The notes: generated by a model from the sequence alone, not told the origin. DNA of 43,719 nt from Streptomyces flaveolus (GCF_014648815.1 NZ_BMRV01000026.1:1-43719); one strand, 5' to 3'. Counted from the first letter of the stretch, positions 23,989 through 32,398 are shown. Numbers and translations: made by a program.

Positions 23989-24504
23989 GTGGCGGCCTTC
24001 CTCTTCCTGACCCTGGCCCTCGCGCCGTTCCTGACGCCGTTCGTCGTCCTGGGCACCGCGGGGGTGCTCGCCGTGCGGGCGTGGCACTGGGAACCGGAGA
24101 AGGGCCTGCGCATGCCCGGCGCCGTGTCGTGCGGTCTGCTGGCCGTGCTGGCCGGATCGGCGGCCCTGGGCGCCTACGCGTACGGCGTGAACCAGGGCTT
24201 CTACATCCTGGATCCCGACCAGATGTGCGCCGCCGCCGGAGCGCCGGGCGATCACGTGGTGACCCGGATGACGCTGCCGGTCAGCGCGCAGTGCGTCACG
24301 CCGGACGGCGTGGGCACCGAGCTGGTGCCCGGCTGGGTGAACCCGGTCGTCGTCACCGGCCTGACGGTCCTCGTGCTCGCCCTCGCCGCCGCCGTCGCCT
24401 CGCCACTGCTGAGGGCACGGGCGCGGCCGCACGACCGTGAGGGACAATCCGAAGGCCCCCGCCCGTGCCGCGGCGGAGGCACTGGGCTCACAGGAGAGGG
24501 CTGA
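23989..24504 (+). CDS. Integral membrane protein of unknown function
   Basis: A 171-residue protein from a GTG at 23989. Hydrophobic segments lie at about residues 2-28, 45-64 and 119-142, with a loop between the second and third that contains two cysteines (DQMCAAAGAPGDH and SAQCVTPDGVG). This loop probably faces outward and may be disulfide-linked. The C-terminal tail is short and basic. I do not recognise the family. Its stop codon is one base before the start of the downstream 2-hydroxyacid dehydrogenase, so the two are almost certainly translationally linked. The upstream start has only a weak ribosome site, so the N-terminus is less certain. Confidence 0.65.
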   Translation: MAAFLFLTLALAPFLTPFVVLGTAGVLAVRAWHWEPEKGLRMPGAVSCGLLAVLAGSAALGAYAYGVNQGFYILDPDQMCAAAGAPGDHVVTRMTLPVSAQCVTPDGVGTELVPGWVNPVVVTGLTVLVLALAAAVASPLLRARARPHDREGQSEGPRPCRGGGTGLTGEG

Positions 24505-24505
24505 C

Positions 24506-25465
24506 ATGCGACTGCGCTGCGCCGTGCTCGACGACTTCCAGGACGTCGCCACCACCGTCGCCGACTGGAGCCCCGTCGGCGACCGGGTGGAGGTCACCGC
24601 CTTCACCGAGCACTTCGCCACCGAGGACGAACTGGCCGAGGCCCTCGCGGACTTCGACATCGCGGTGACCCTGCGCGAGCGCGTCCCGTTCCCCGCCTCC
24701 CTCCTCGACCGGCTCCCCCGGCTGAAGCTGATCGTCGCGTCCGGCATGCGCAACTCCGTCATCGACTACCCGGCCGCCGAGCGGAACGGCGTCACGGTCT
24801 GCGGCACGCAGAGCTCCCCCACCCCGCCGGTGGAACTGACCTGGGCGCTCCTCCTCGGACTGTCCCGCGGCATCGTGACGGAGAACAACGCCCTGCGTGC
24901 GGGCGGCCCGTGGCAGTCGACGGTCGGCGCGGACCTGCACGGCCGCCGCCTCGGCCTGCTCGGACTGGGCAAGATCGGCAGCAGGGTGGCGCGGGTGGGC
25001 CTCGCCTTCGGGATGGAGGTCACGGCCTGGAGCCCTCACCTCACCAAGGAGCGCACGGACGAGGTGGGCGCCGAACTGGCGCCCTCGAAGGAGGAGCTGC
25101 TCCGCACCAGCGACTTCGTCTCGCTCCACCTGGTACTGGGCGAGACCACCCGAGGCATCCTGGGCGCCCCCGAACTGGCCCTGCTGAAGCCGACCGCCTA
25201 CCTGATCAACACCTCCCGCTCGGCACTCGTCGACCAGGACGCACTGCTCACCGCCCTGCACGAGGCCCGCATCGCGGGCGCGGCGGTCGACGTCTTCGAC
25301 AGCGAACCCCTGCCCGCCGACGACCCGATGCGCACCGCGCCCCGCCTCCTGGCCACCCCGCACCTCGGCTACGTCTCCCACCTCAACTACCGCACGTACT
25401 ACGGCCAGGCGGTGGAAGCCATCGACGCCTACCTCGCCGGCACCCCGATCCGCCGCCTCGGCTGA
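24506..25465 (+). CDS. D-2-hydroxyacid dehydrogenase family protein
   Basis: A 319-residue NAD(P)-dependent oxidoreductase of the D-isomer-specific 2-hydroxyacid dehydrogenase family. The nucleotide-binding motif GLGKIG is at residues 153-158. The catalytic set is complete: Arg238 in LINTSRSALVD, Glu267 in VDVFDSEPLP and His286 in ATPHLGY. The N-terminal substrate domain has LPRLKLIVASGMRN. The substrate may be a 2-keto acid such as glyoxylate, hydroxypyruvate or a phosphoglycerate-like compound; this is not decided by sequence. The ATG at 24506 follows AGGAGAGGG, which lies inside the preceding membrane protein gene. Confidence 0.9.
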   Translation: MRLRCAVLDDFQDVATTVADWSPVGDRVEVTAFTEHFATEDELAEALADFDIAVTLRERVPFPASLLDRLPRLKLIVASGMRNSVIDYPAAERNGVTVCGTQSSPTPPVELTWALLLGLSRGIVTENNALRAGGPWQSTVGADLHGRRLGLLGLGKIGSRVARVGLAFGMEVTAWSPHLTKERTDEVGAELAPSKEELLRTSDFVSLHLVLGETTRGILGAPELALLKPTAYLINTSRSALVDQDALLTALHEARIAGAAVDVFDSEPLPADDPMRTAPRLLATPHLGYVSHLNYRTYYGQAVEAIDAYLAGTPIRRLG

Positions 25466-25480
25466 ACCCCCTCGGGGAGG

Positions 25481-25774
25481 TCACCCGGGCGGGGGCGCCT
25501 TGGCGAGGGTGCAGACGCCGTCCGCGCACCGGCGCTCCAGACGGCCGCGGGACACGGTCTGCGCCAGACCGACCATCCAGCAGGTGGGGCAGCCCCGAAA
25601 CGCGATCAGGGCCAACGGGGCCGCCAGCAGGGTGGCGGGGCCGGCGACGGGCACCAGGGCGATCGAGCCGATGATCAGCCCGAAGCCGATGGCGCCGCGC
25701 GCCAGGTGACGCGGGACGGACTTGCTCGCGAAGTTCCTCTCGGACGCCGGGGACTGTGCCGGCCTCACGGTCAT
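25481..25774 (-). CDS. Small membrane protein with GCPTC motif (DUF2892-like)
   Basis: A 97-residue protein resembling small DUF2892-type inner-membrane proteins. Two close hydrophobic segments lie at about residues 27-45 and 46-60 (ARGAIGFGLIIGSIALVPVAG then LLAAPLALIAF). They are followed by a cysteine pair in RGCPTCWMVGL and a second pair in RRCADGVC. The GCPTC motif resembles the RGCPxCW signature of YgaP-like membrane domains, which in some proteins sit next to rhodanese domains. Its ATG overlaps the stop of the ECF sigma gene in an ATGA junction (25771-25774), so it is translationally coupled. A redox or sulfur-related role is inferred only. Confidence 0.75.
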   Translation of the reverse strand: MTVRPAQSPASERNFASKSVPRHLARGAIGFGLIIGSIALVPVAGPATLLAAPLALIAFRGCPTCWMVGLAQTVSRGRLERRCADGVCTLAKAPPPG

Positions 25775-26364
25775 GACTCTCCTCCGACTGGTGGGTCGAT
25801 CACTTGATCGATGACTGGATCGGTCGCCGCCAGTGAGTGACGCAGCGCCGCGCGGGCCCGGTGCAGCCGCGACTTCATCGCGGCGTTGCTGAGCCCGAGC
25901 GCATGGGCGACGGCCCTGCCGGGCAGGCCCTGGACGTCCCGCATGATCAGCACCTGGCGCTGATCACGGGGAAGGGCGCCGACCGCCGCCGCGACCCGCT
26001 CCACCTCCAGCCTGCGCAGCACCGCGTCCTCGGCGGACGGTTCCGCGGCACCCTCCGGTCCGGCCGGCGCCTCGTCGCCCCGCGGGACGAGCAGCCGTAC
26101 CTGACGGAGGCATTCGTTGCGCACGATCCGGAACATCCACGAGGCGAGCGCGCCGGTGGCCCGCAAGGTGCCGATCTTCCGGTAGAGGATGATCAGCGCC
26201 TCCTGCGCCGCGTCCTCCGCATCCTGCGGCGACGCGCACAGCGACAGCGCGAACTTGCGCACATGGGGCTGCGATTCCATGACGACGGTGGTGAGCGACG
26301 TGACGTCACCGTCCTGAGCGGCCTTGATCAGCCGCTCGTCCGGCCAGCGGAAGCGCCGGTTCAT
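25771..26364 (-). CDS. ECF-family RNA polymerase sigma factor
   Basis: A 197-residue ECF sigma factor. Region 2 spans about residues 25-95 (ASPQDAEDAAQEALIILYRKIGTL and WMFRIVRNECLRQ, the typical -10 recognition helix). Region 4 spans about 125-180 (LPRDQRQVLIMRDVQGLPGRAVAHALGLSNAAMKSRLHRAR). The ATG at 26364 is chosen for its GGGGGGAG ribosome site. No recognisable zinc anti-sigma is adjacent. Instead a 29-residue membrane peptide precedes it by 41 bp, and a cysteine-bearing membrane protein follows with a 4-bp overlap. One of these may control it, which is an inference. Confidence 0.9.
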   Translation of the reverse strand: MNRRFRWPDERLIKAAQDGDVTSLTTVVMESQPHVRKFALSLCASPQDAEDAAQEALIILYRKIGTLRATGALASWMFRIVRNECLRQVRLLVPRGDEAPAGPEGAAEPSAEDAVLRRLEVERVAAAVGALPRDQRQVLIMRDVQGLPGRAVAHALGLSNAAMKSRLHRARAALRHSLAATDPVIDQVIDPPVGGES

Positions 26365-26405
26365 CCGCTCCCCCCACCGGGATGCACCCCGCGCGCCGGC
26401 ACGGG

Positions 26406-26495
26406 TCAGCTTCCGCTCTTGTAGCGCCGCATCAGGTGCCACCCGCACGCGCCCACGAGCAGGGCTCCGATCACTACGAGTCCGGTGACCATCAT
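26406..26495 (-). CDS. 29-residue single-helix membrane peptide
   Basis: A very short gene with a strong ribosome site (GGGAGGAG) before tandem ATG codons at 26495 and 26492. The peptide begins MMVTGLVVIGALLVGACGWH and ends LMRRYKSGS. It is one hydrophobic helix with a single Cys and a basic tail, which predicts an N-out/C-in membrane orientation. It sits 41 bp before the ECF sigma gene on the same strand. The strength of the ribosome site and the clean hydrophobic/basic layout argue that it is real. I do not know the family. Confidence 0.6.
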   Translation of the reverse strand: MMVTGLVVIGALLVGACGWHLMRRYKSGS

Positions 26496-26590
26496 CGGTG
26501 TCTCCTCCCGGTTCCGCCGGCCCGTTCGGCCGGTACGCAGACAAGAGGCCGGGAGGCCCGGAAAGGATTCACCTTCTCGCAACGAGCGAT

Positions 26591-26617
26591 GGCGGGACGC
26601 GCACAGCACGTCCCGCC
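26591..26617 (-). terminator. Hairpin terminator after the rex-hem operon
   Basis: GGCGGGACG (26591-26599) pairs perfectly with CGTCCCGCC (26609-26617) over a 9-nt loop, 20 bp after the hemD stop codon on the minus strand. Confidence 0.55.
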
Positions 26618-26637
26618 ACCACCTCACGCCTACGACC

Positions 26638-28335
26638 TCAGGTCGAGGACCGCCGCCTCCGTGCCCCCGGCCGCCGCTCGCTCGGCCGCGTCACCGGATC
26701 GCCGGCGTCCTGCGCCGCCGCGCGGCGGCGCAGGCCGAAGTCGGCCAGGGCCTCCGCCAGCTTGTGGACGGAAGGCTCCGGAGCCATGACGTCCACGCGC
26801 AGCCCGTGCTCCTCAGCGGTCTTGGCCGTCGCCGGGCCGATGCAGGCGATCACCGTCACGTTGTGCGGCTTGCCCGCGATACCGACCAGGTTCCGCACCG
26901 TGGACGACGACGTGAACAGCACCGCGTCGAAGCCACCGCCCTTGATCGCCTCGCGGGTCGTGGCCGGCGGCGGCGAGGCGCGCACCGTGCGGTAGGCGGT
27001 GACGTCGTCGACCTCCCAGCCCAGCTCGATCAGCCCAGCCACCAGGGTCTCGGTGGCGATGTCGGCCCGGGGCAGGAAGACCCGGTCGATCGGGTCGAAG
27101 ACCGGGTCGTAGGGCGGCCAGTCCTCCAGCAGACCCGCCGCCGACTGCTCGCCGCTCGGCACCAGGTCCGGCTTCACGCCGAAGGCGATCAGCGCCTTGG
27201 CGGTCTGCTCGCCCACCGCGGCGACCTTGATGCCCGCGAAGGCACGGGCGTCGAGCCCGTACTCCTCGAACTTCTCCCGGACCGCCTTCACCGCGTTGAC
27301 CGAGGTGAACGCGATCCACTCGTAGCGGCCCGTCACCAGGCCCTTGACCGCCCGCTCCATCTGCTGCGGGGTGCGCGGGGGCTCCACCGCGATGGTCGGC
27401 ACCTCGTGCGGGACGGCCCCGTACGACCTCAGCTGGTCGGAGAGCGACGCCGCCTGCTCCTTCGTGCGCGGCACGAGGACCTTCCAGCCGAACAGCGGCT
27501 TGGACTCGAACCACGACAGCTGGTCGCGCCGGGCGGTGGCACTGCGCTCGCCGACCACGGCTATCACCGGGCGGCCGCCGTCCGGGGACGGCAGCACCTT
27601 GGCCTGCTTCAGCGTCTGCGCGACCGTGCCGAGCGTCGCCGTCCAGGTGCGCTGCCGCGTCGTCGTACCGGCGATGGTCACCGTCAGCGGGGTGTCCGGC
27701 TTGCGGCCGGCCGACACCAGCTCACCGGCGGCCGCGGCCACCGAGTCCAGCGTCGTCGACACCACGACCGTCCCGTCGGAGGCGCCCACCTCGGTCCAGC
27801 AGCGGTCCGACGCCGTACGGGCGTCCACGAACCGCACGTCGGCACCCTCGGCGTCCCGCAGCGGCACCCCGGCGTACGCGGGCACGCCGACGGCGTTCGC
27901 GATGCCGGGGACGACCTCGAAGGGCACCCCGGCCGCGGCGCACGCGAGCATCTCCTCGGCGGCGTACGTGTCGAGCCCGGGGTCCCCGGTCACCGCACGC
28001 ACGACCCGCCTGCCGCCCCGCGCGGCCTCCATGACAAGATGTGCGGCATCCCGCACGGCGGGGACACCGACGGCCGTTGACGACCCGTCAACAACCGTCA
28101 GCTGGGGCGTGCCTGCGCCCGGATCCGACGGATCGGCATCCGTGTGCACCTCGGCGACGCCCTGCTTCGCGTGCGTCCGTACGACGTCGAGCACCTCGTG
28201 CTCGGCGACGAGGACGTCCGCGTTGGCCAGCGCCTCCACGGCGCGCAGAGTCAGCAGTCCCGGATCTCCGGGTCCGGCACCGAGGAAGGTGACGTGCCCG
28301 TGTTCCGGACAGGCGGGAAAGGCGGTGGGGCTCAA
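26638..28335 (-). CDS. hemD: Fused uroporphyrinogen-III C-methyltransferase-like / uroporphyrinogen-III synthase
   Basis: A 565-residue two-domain protein. Residues ~10-250 have the CobA/SUMT fold with FLGAGPGDPGLLTLRAVEAL and a PGIANAVGVPAYAGVPL segment. The usual glycine-rich RGGEE-like loop is changed to TGDPGLDTYAAEE, so SAM-dependent activity may be altered. Residues ~275-535 are HemD, which cyclises hydroxymethylbilane to uroporphyrinogen III (RTKEQAASLSDQLRSYG, IAFTSVNAVKAV, AVLFTSSSTVRN). The tail is Arg-rich. The TTG at 28335 has GGGGGAG upstream and overlaps the hemC stop in a TTGA junction. The gene ends the rex-hemA-hemC-hemD operon. Confidence 0.93.
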   Translation of the reverse strand: MSPTAFPACPEHGHVTFLGAGPGDPGLLTLRAVEALANADVLVAEHEVLDVVRTHAKQGVAEVHTDADPSDPGAGTPQLTVVDGSSTAVGVPAVRDAAHLVMEAARGGRRVVRAVTGDPGLDTYAAEEMLACAAAGVPFEVVPGIANAVGVPAYAGVPLRDAEGADVRFVDARTASDRCWTEVGASDGTVVVSTTLDSVAAAAGELVSAGRKPDTPLTVTIAGTTTRQRTWTATLGTVAQTLKQAKVLPSPDGGRPVIAVVGERSATARRDQLSWFESKPLFGWKVLVPRTKEQAASLSDQLRSYGAVPHEVPTIAVEPPRTPQQMERAVKGLVTGRYEWIAFTSVNAVKAVREKFEEYGLDARAFAGIKVAAVGEQTAKALIAFGVKPDLVPSGEQSAAGLLEDWPPYDPVFDPIDRVFLPRADIATETLVAGLIELGWEVDDVTAYRTVRASPPPATTREAIKGGGFDAVLFTSSSTVRNLVGIAGKPHNVTVIACIGPATAKTAEEHGLRVDVMAPEPSVHKLAEALADFGLRRRAAAQDAGDPVTRPSERRPGARRRRSST

Positions 28336-29291
28336 TGTGCTCGCTCCCCCATCAGACCGGCCGCGCCCTGGGCGAGCATCTCGGTGGCGAGTTCGCGACC
28401 GAGTGCCAGTGCCGCATCGTGCGTCTGGGGCACGGGACCGGTGGTGGACAGCTGCACCAGCGTCGAGCCGTCGGTCGTGCCGACGACGCCGCGCAGGCGC
28501 ATTTCCTTGACAGTCTGCCCGTCGGCCAGGAGGTCGGCCAGCGCGCCCACAGGGGCGCTGCAGCCGGCCTCCAGGGCGGCGAGCAGTGACCGCTCGGCCG
28601 TCACGGCGACCCGCGTGAGCGGGTCGTCGAGCTCGGCGAGCGCGGCGATCAGCGCAGCGTTGTCCGCGGCGCACTCGATCGCCAGGGCCCCCTGGCCGGG
28701 GGCGGGCAGAACCGTGTCGACCGACAGGAAGTCGGTCACCTCGTCGATGCGTCCGACCCGGTTCAGTCCGGCGGCGGCCAGCACGACGGCGTCGAGCTCA
28801 CCGCTGCGGACGTATCCGATGCGGGTGTCGACGTTGCCCCGGATCGGGACCGTCTCGATCTCCAGTCCGTGGGCGCGGGCGTACGCGTTCAGCTGTGCCA
28901 TGCGACGCGGCGCGCCCGTGCCTATGCGGGCCCCGCTGGGCAGGTCGGTGAACTTCCGCGCGTCCCGGGCGACGATGACGTCCCGCGGGTCCTCGCGCAC
29001 GGGGGTGGCCGCCAGGACCAGGCCCTCGTGCTCCGCGGTGGGGAGGTCCTTGAGCGAATGAACCGCGAAGTCCACGTCACCCCGCAGCAGGGCCTCGCGC
29101 AGCGCGGCGACGAACACGCCCGTGCCGCCGATCTGGGCCAGGTGCTCGCGGGACGTGTCGCCGTACGTGGTGATCTCGACGAGCTCCACAGGCCGTCCGG
29201 TCACCTGGCTCACGGCATCCGCCACCTGCCCGGACTGGGCCATGGCGAGCTTGCTGCGCCTCGTCCCCAGTCTCAGTGCCTTCTCAGTCAT
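28332..29291 (-). CDS. hemC: Hydroxymethylbilane synthase (porphobilinogen deaminase)
   Basis: A 319-residue HemC that polymerises four porphobilinogens into hydroxymethylbilane. The cofactor-bearing cysteine is Cys244 in LEAGCSAPVGA. Other family marks are LRLGTRRSKLAMAQ at the start, DFAVHSLKDLPT near residue 75, GTGAPRRMAQL near 125 (the RR pair binds substrate carboxylates), and PAPGQGALAIE near 198. The ATG overlaps the hemA stop in an ATGA junction (29288-29291), and its own stop overlaps the hemD start, so the whole set is translationally coupled. It acts in the cytoplasm. Confidence 0.96.
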   Translation of the reverse strand: MTEKALRLGTRRSKLAMAQSGQVADAVSQVTGRPVELVEITTYGDTSREHLAQIGGTGVFVAALREALLRGDVDFAVHSLKDLPTAEHEGLVLAATPVREDPRDVIVARDARKFTDLPSGARIGTGAPRRMAQLNAYARAHGLEIETVPIRGNVDTRIGYVRSGELDAVVLAAAGLNRVGRIDEVTDFLSVDTVLPAPGQGALAIECAADNAALIAALAELDDPLTRVAVTAERSLLAALEAGCSAPVGALADLLADGQTVKEMRLRGVVGTTDGSTLVQLSTTGPVPQTHDAALALGRELATEMLAQGAAGLMGERAH

Positions 29292-31024
29292 GCCGGCCCT
29301 CGGTTCTTCTCAGTGCTGTTCTCGGTCCGCGAGACGGAGGCCACCGTCTCCTGGTCGAGGTCGAACAGGGTGCGCAGCGCGTCCGCGTACCCGGCGCCGC
29401 CGGGCTCGGCGGCGAGCTGCTTGACCCGGACCGTCGGCGCGTGCAGCAGCTTGTCGACCACACGCTTGACGGTCTGGGTGATCTCGGCGCGGTGCTTGTC
29501 GTCCAGACCCGGCAGCCGCCCCTCCAGCCGGGCGATCTCACCGGCGACGACGTCGGCGGCCATGCTGCGCAGCGCGACGACGGTCGGCGTGATGTGCGCG
29601 GCCCGCTGGGCGGCGCCGAAGGCCGCGACCTCGTCGCCGACGATCCGGCGGACCATGTCGACGTCGGCGGCCATCGGCGCGTCGGCCGACGCCTCGGCGA
29701 GCGACTCGATGTCCACCAGGCGCACCCCGGCCAGCCGGTGCACGGCGGCGTCGATGTCGCGCGGCATGGCGAGGTCGAGCAGGAAGAGCACGGGCTGCGG
29801 GCGCGGCACCTCGGCGACCGGCTCGGGGCGGCGGCGCTCGGGGATCCGGCCGACACTCGCGGCCGTCGCGGCCAGCGCGCTGATCAGCTCGGCGTCCGTC
29901 CCGGCGCCCGGACGCCCGGTCTCGCGCGGCCGGTCCACGGCCGTACCGCCGGCGGCCCAGGCTCCGTGCTGCTCCAGCGTCGCCGCGTCCATGCCGGCCA
30001 CGGCGGCCTCCCCCATGACGGAGAAGCCGGTCGGCACGGAGGCCAGGTCCAGCGGGCAGTTCTCGTCGGCACCGGCGGAGGCACCCGGCAGAGGCGTTTC
30101 GGCACGCTCCGGTACGGCGGTGGGACCGGCGTCCGCGGCCGGACGGGCGCCGTCGGTCGCGGCCACGGCCGCGGGCGCGCCGGTGCGGCCCTCCATCGTC
30201 GCCGCCACGGCGTCGGCCGTGAGGACCAGCCCGGTCGCCCCGGTACAGGAGACGGCCACGTCGGCACGTGTCAGCTCGGCCGGCACCGCGTCCATCGGTA
30301 CCGCGCGGGCCAGCACGTCCGTGTCGTCGCCCTCGGAGAGGATCTCGGCGAGCCGCTCGGCCCGCTCGAAGGTGCGGTTGGCGACCACGATCTCGGCGAT
30401 CCCGGCCCGGGCCAGCGTGGCGGCGGCCAGCGAGGACATCGAGCCGGCGCCGATGACCAGCGCCCTCTTGCCCCGCGCCCAGGTCTGGACGTCGGCTCCC
30501 GCGGCGAGCTGCTCCAGGCCGAAGGTGACCAGGGACTGCCCGGCGCGGTCGATGCCGGTCTCGGAGTGGGCGCGCTTGCCGACCCGGAGCGCCTGCTGGA
30601 ACAGGTCGTTGAGGAGCCGTCCGGCGGTGTGCAAGTCCTGGGCGCGTGCCAGGGAGTCCTTTATCTGGCCGAGGATCTGACCCTCGCCGACCACCATCGA
30701 GTCCAGCCCGCAGGCCACCGAGAACAGGTGGTGGACGGCCCGGTCCTCGTAGTGCACATAAAGATAAGGAGTGAGCTCGTCCAGGCCGACCCCGCTGTGC
30801 TGGGCCAGCAGCGTGGACAGCTCGGCGACACCGGCGTGGAACTTGTCCACGTCGGCGTACAGCTCGATGCGGTTGCAGGTGGCCAGCAGCGCGGCCTCGG
30901 CGGCCGGTTCGGCCGCGACGGTGTCCTGCAGCAGCTTGCACTGCGCGTCCGCGTGCAGCGAGGCCCGCTCCAGGACGCTGACGGGGGCACTGCGGTGGCT
31001 CAGCCCGACGACGAGGAGGCTCAT
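29288..31024 (-). CDS. hemA: Glutamyl-tRNA reductase with a large internal insertion
   Basis: A 578-residue HemA, which reduces glutamyl-tRNA to glutamate-1-semialdehyde in the C5 route. The catalytic Cys50 is in LLATCNRIELY. The NADPH site has VIGAGSMSSLAAATLARAG near residue 190, and the conserved GEGQILGQIKDS and LDLAMPRDID are present. Bacterial HemA is usually about 420 residues. Here an Ala/Gly/Pro-rich segment of about 125 residues (roughly 283-406) is inserted after SCTGATGLVLTADAV and before the last conserved block of the nucleotide domain. The insert is low complexity and probably a surface loop. It is the second gene of the rex operon, with an ATGA overlap at 31021. Confidence 0.96.
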   Translation of the reverse strand: MSLLVVGLSHRSAPVSVLERASLHADAQCKLLQDTVAAEPAAEAALLATCNRIELYADVDKFHAGVAELSTLLAQHSGVGLDELTPYLYVHYEDRAVHHLFSVACGLDSMVVGEGQILGQIKDSLARAQDLHTAGRLLNDLFQQALRVGKRAHSETGIDRAGQSLVTFGLEQLAAGADVQTWARGKRALVIGAGSMSSLAAATLARAGIAEIVVANRTFERAERLAEILSEGDDTDVLARAVPMDAVPAELTRADVAVSCTGATGLVLTADAVAATMEGRTGAPAAVAATDGARPAADAGPTAVPERAETPLPGASAGADENCPLDLASVPTGFSVMGEAAVAGMDAATLEQHGAWAAGGTAVDRPRETGRPGAGTDAELISALAATAASVGRIPERRRPEPVAEVPRPQPVLFLLDLAMPRDIDAAVHRLAGVRLVDIESLAEASADAPMAADVDMVRRIVGDEVAAFGAAQRAAHITPTVVALRSMAADVVAGEIARLEGRLPGLDDKHRAEITQTVKRVVDKLLHAPTVRVKQLAAEPGGAGYADALRTLFDLDQETVASVSRTENSTEKNRGPA

Positions 31025-31791
31025 GCCGGCATCACGGCGGGCACGTCCCCGTCGGGTCCCTGGTCGGCGGAGGGCTGCTGCTTGCGGGCGACGGCGGGCG
31101 GCACGGCACCGGCGTCGGCCGCGGCCTCCTCACCGGCCTTGCGCTGCTCGTGGAAGGCGAGGATCTGCAGCTCGATGGAGAGGTCGACCTTGCGCACGTC
31201 GACGCCCTCGGGGACGTTCAGCACGGTCGGCGCGAAGTTCAGGATGGAGGTGACACCGGCGGCCACGAGCCGGTCACAGACCTGCTGGGCGGCACCGGCG
31301 GGGGTCGCGATCACACCGATCGAGACACCGTCGTCCTGGATGATCTTCTCCAGCTCGTCGGTGTGCTGCACGGGGATGCCCGCGACGGGCTTTCCGGCCA
31401 TCTGCGGGTCGGCGTCGATGAGCGCGGCGACGCGGAAACCGCGGGACGCGAACCCACCGTAGTTGGCGAGCGCGGCGCCGAGGTTACCGATACCGACGAT
31501 CACTACCGGCCAGTCCTGGGTCAGCCCGAGTTCACGCGAGATCTGGTAGACGAGATACTCGACGTCGTAACCGACACCCCGGGTCCCGTAGGAGCCGAGG
31601 TAGGAGAAGTCCTTGCGCAGCTTCGCGGAGTTGACTCCCGCCGCGGCCGCCAGCTCCTCGGAGGAGACCGTGGGCACCGAGCGCTCCGACAGTGCGGTGA
31701 GGGCTCGGAGGTACAGCGGAAGCCTGGCGACGGTGGCCTCGGGAATCCCTCGGCTGCGGGTCGCCGGTCGGTGTGTTCGGCCAGTTGCCAC
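31021..31791 (-). CDS. rex: Redox-sensing transcriptional repressor Rex
   Basis: A 256-residue Rex. The N-terminal winged helix (VARLPLYLRALTALSERSVPTVSSEELAAAAGVNSAKLRKD, here abbreviated to its ends: VARLPLYLRA to VNSAKLRKD) is followed by KDFSYLGSYGTRGVGYDV and the Rossmann motif VGIGNLGAAL (glycines at 100, 102, 105). Rex binds its operator when NADH is low and leaves DNA when NADH rises. The GTG at 31791 has a good GGAG site. It heads a four-gene operon with hemA, hemC and hemD, all with 4-bp overlaps. An operator in its own promoter predicts autoregulation. Confidence 0.96.
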   Translation of the reverse strand: MATGRTHRPATRSRGIPEATVARLPLYLRALTALSERSVPTVSSEELAAAAGVNSAKLRKDFSYLGSYGTRGVGYDVEYLVYQISRELGLTQDWPVVIVGIGNLGAALANYGGFASRGFRVAALIDADPQMAGKPVAGIPVQHTDELEKIIQDDGVSIGVIATPAGAAQQVCDRLVAAGVTSILNFAPTVLNVPEGVDVRKVDLSIELQILAFHEQRKAGEEAAADAGAVPPAVARKQQPSADQGPDGDVPAVMPA

Positions 31792-31859
31792 GGTGCTCCT
31801 GCGGGTAGAGCGGGGCTGTAGGCGGTCATACGTCCCTACATGACCGCCCCGTCGAATGC

Positions 31860-31888
31860 AGGCTATGTCTTTGTGAACGCGTGCACAA
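31860..31888 (-). promoter_or_regulatory. rex-hem promoter with Rex operator in the spacer
   Basis: On the minus strand TTGTGC (31883-31888) and TAGCCT (31860-31865) form a -35/-10 pair with exactly 17 bp between. The Rex operator TTGTGAACGCGTGCACAA (plus-strand 31871-31888) covers the -35 and most of the spacer. It matches the known Rex consensus TTGTGAACGCGTTCACAA at 17 of 18 positions. The start codon is about 70 bp downstream. Confidence 0.85.
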
Positions 31889-32065
31889 AGATGGTGTCCG
31901 ATTTGCCCGGCCAACGTGACCGGGGTCACGCGCCCCCGGCGCACGAACAGGGAACCGGCGCACTCGCACCTGCGTTCCTCTCCCATCGGGGGCAAAGCCG
32001 CTCACGCTCCTCACGATCAACGCCCCCGAGACCATGTCGCCATCGATCCTAAGCGACCATCCGGA

Positions 32066-32398
32066 CTACTTGTACTGCTCGGTCAGTGCCCTGCGCAGGC
32101 GCTCCTCGTTCACACGCCAGAAGGTGTGCTGCCTGCCGTCGACCAGGACGACCGGGATCTGCTCCCAGTACTGGTCGTGGAGCCGGCGGTCCTCGGTGAT
32201 GTCCTTCCCCTCCCAGGGGACACCGAGTTCGGCACACACCTTCTCGACGACGAGCTGTGCGTCATCACACAGATGACAGCCGGGTTTGCGGATGAGGGTG
32301 ACGAGATGGTTCTCGGAGTGCGGAGGGGATGGCGGGTTCTCGGCGGTCTCGGGGGCCCCGGGCGCCTGCGGGGCCCTGCGGCGGAAGAGGGGACTCAT
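32066..32398 (-). CDS. Glutaredoxin-like thioredoxin-fold protein
   Basis: A protein of about 110 residues. After a proline-rich N-terminal stretch, the thioredoxin fold has the redox motif CHLC in IRKPGCHLCDDAQLVVEKV, then a conserved cis-Pro segment, EQIPVVLVDGRQHTFW. Such proteins (DUF836/glutaredoxin-like) are presumed thiol oxidoreductases in the cytoplasm. The ATG at 32398 has GGCGG just upstream; an ATG at 32407 would add three residues. The homologue in M. tuberculosis (Rv0508) also lies next to hemA, so the link to haem synthesis or Rex is old. It does not share the rex promoter. Confidence 0.85.
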   Translation of the reverse strand: MSPLFRRRAPQAPGAPETAENPPSPPHSENHLVTLIRKPGCHLCDDAQLVVEKVCAELGVPWEGKDITEDRRLHDQYWEQIPVVLVDGRQHTFWRVNEERLRRALTEQYK

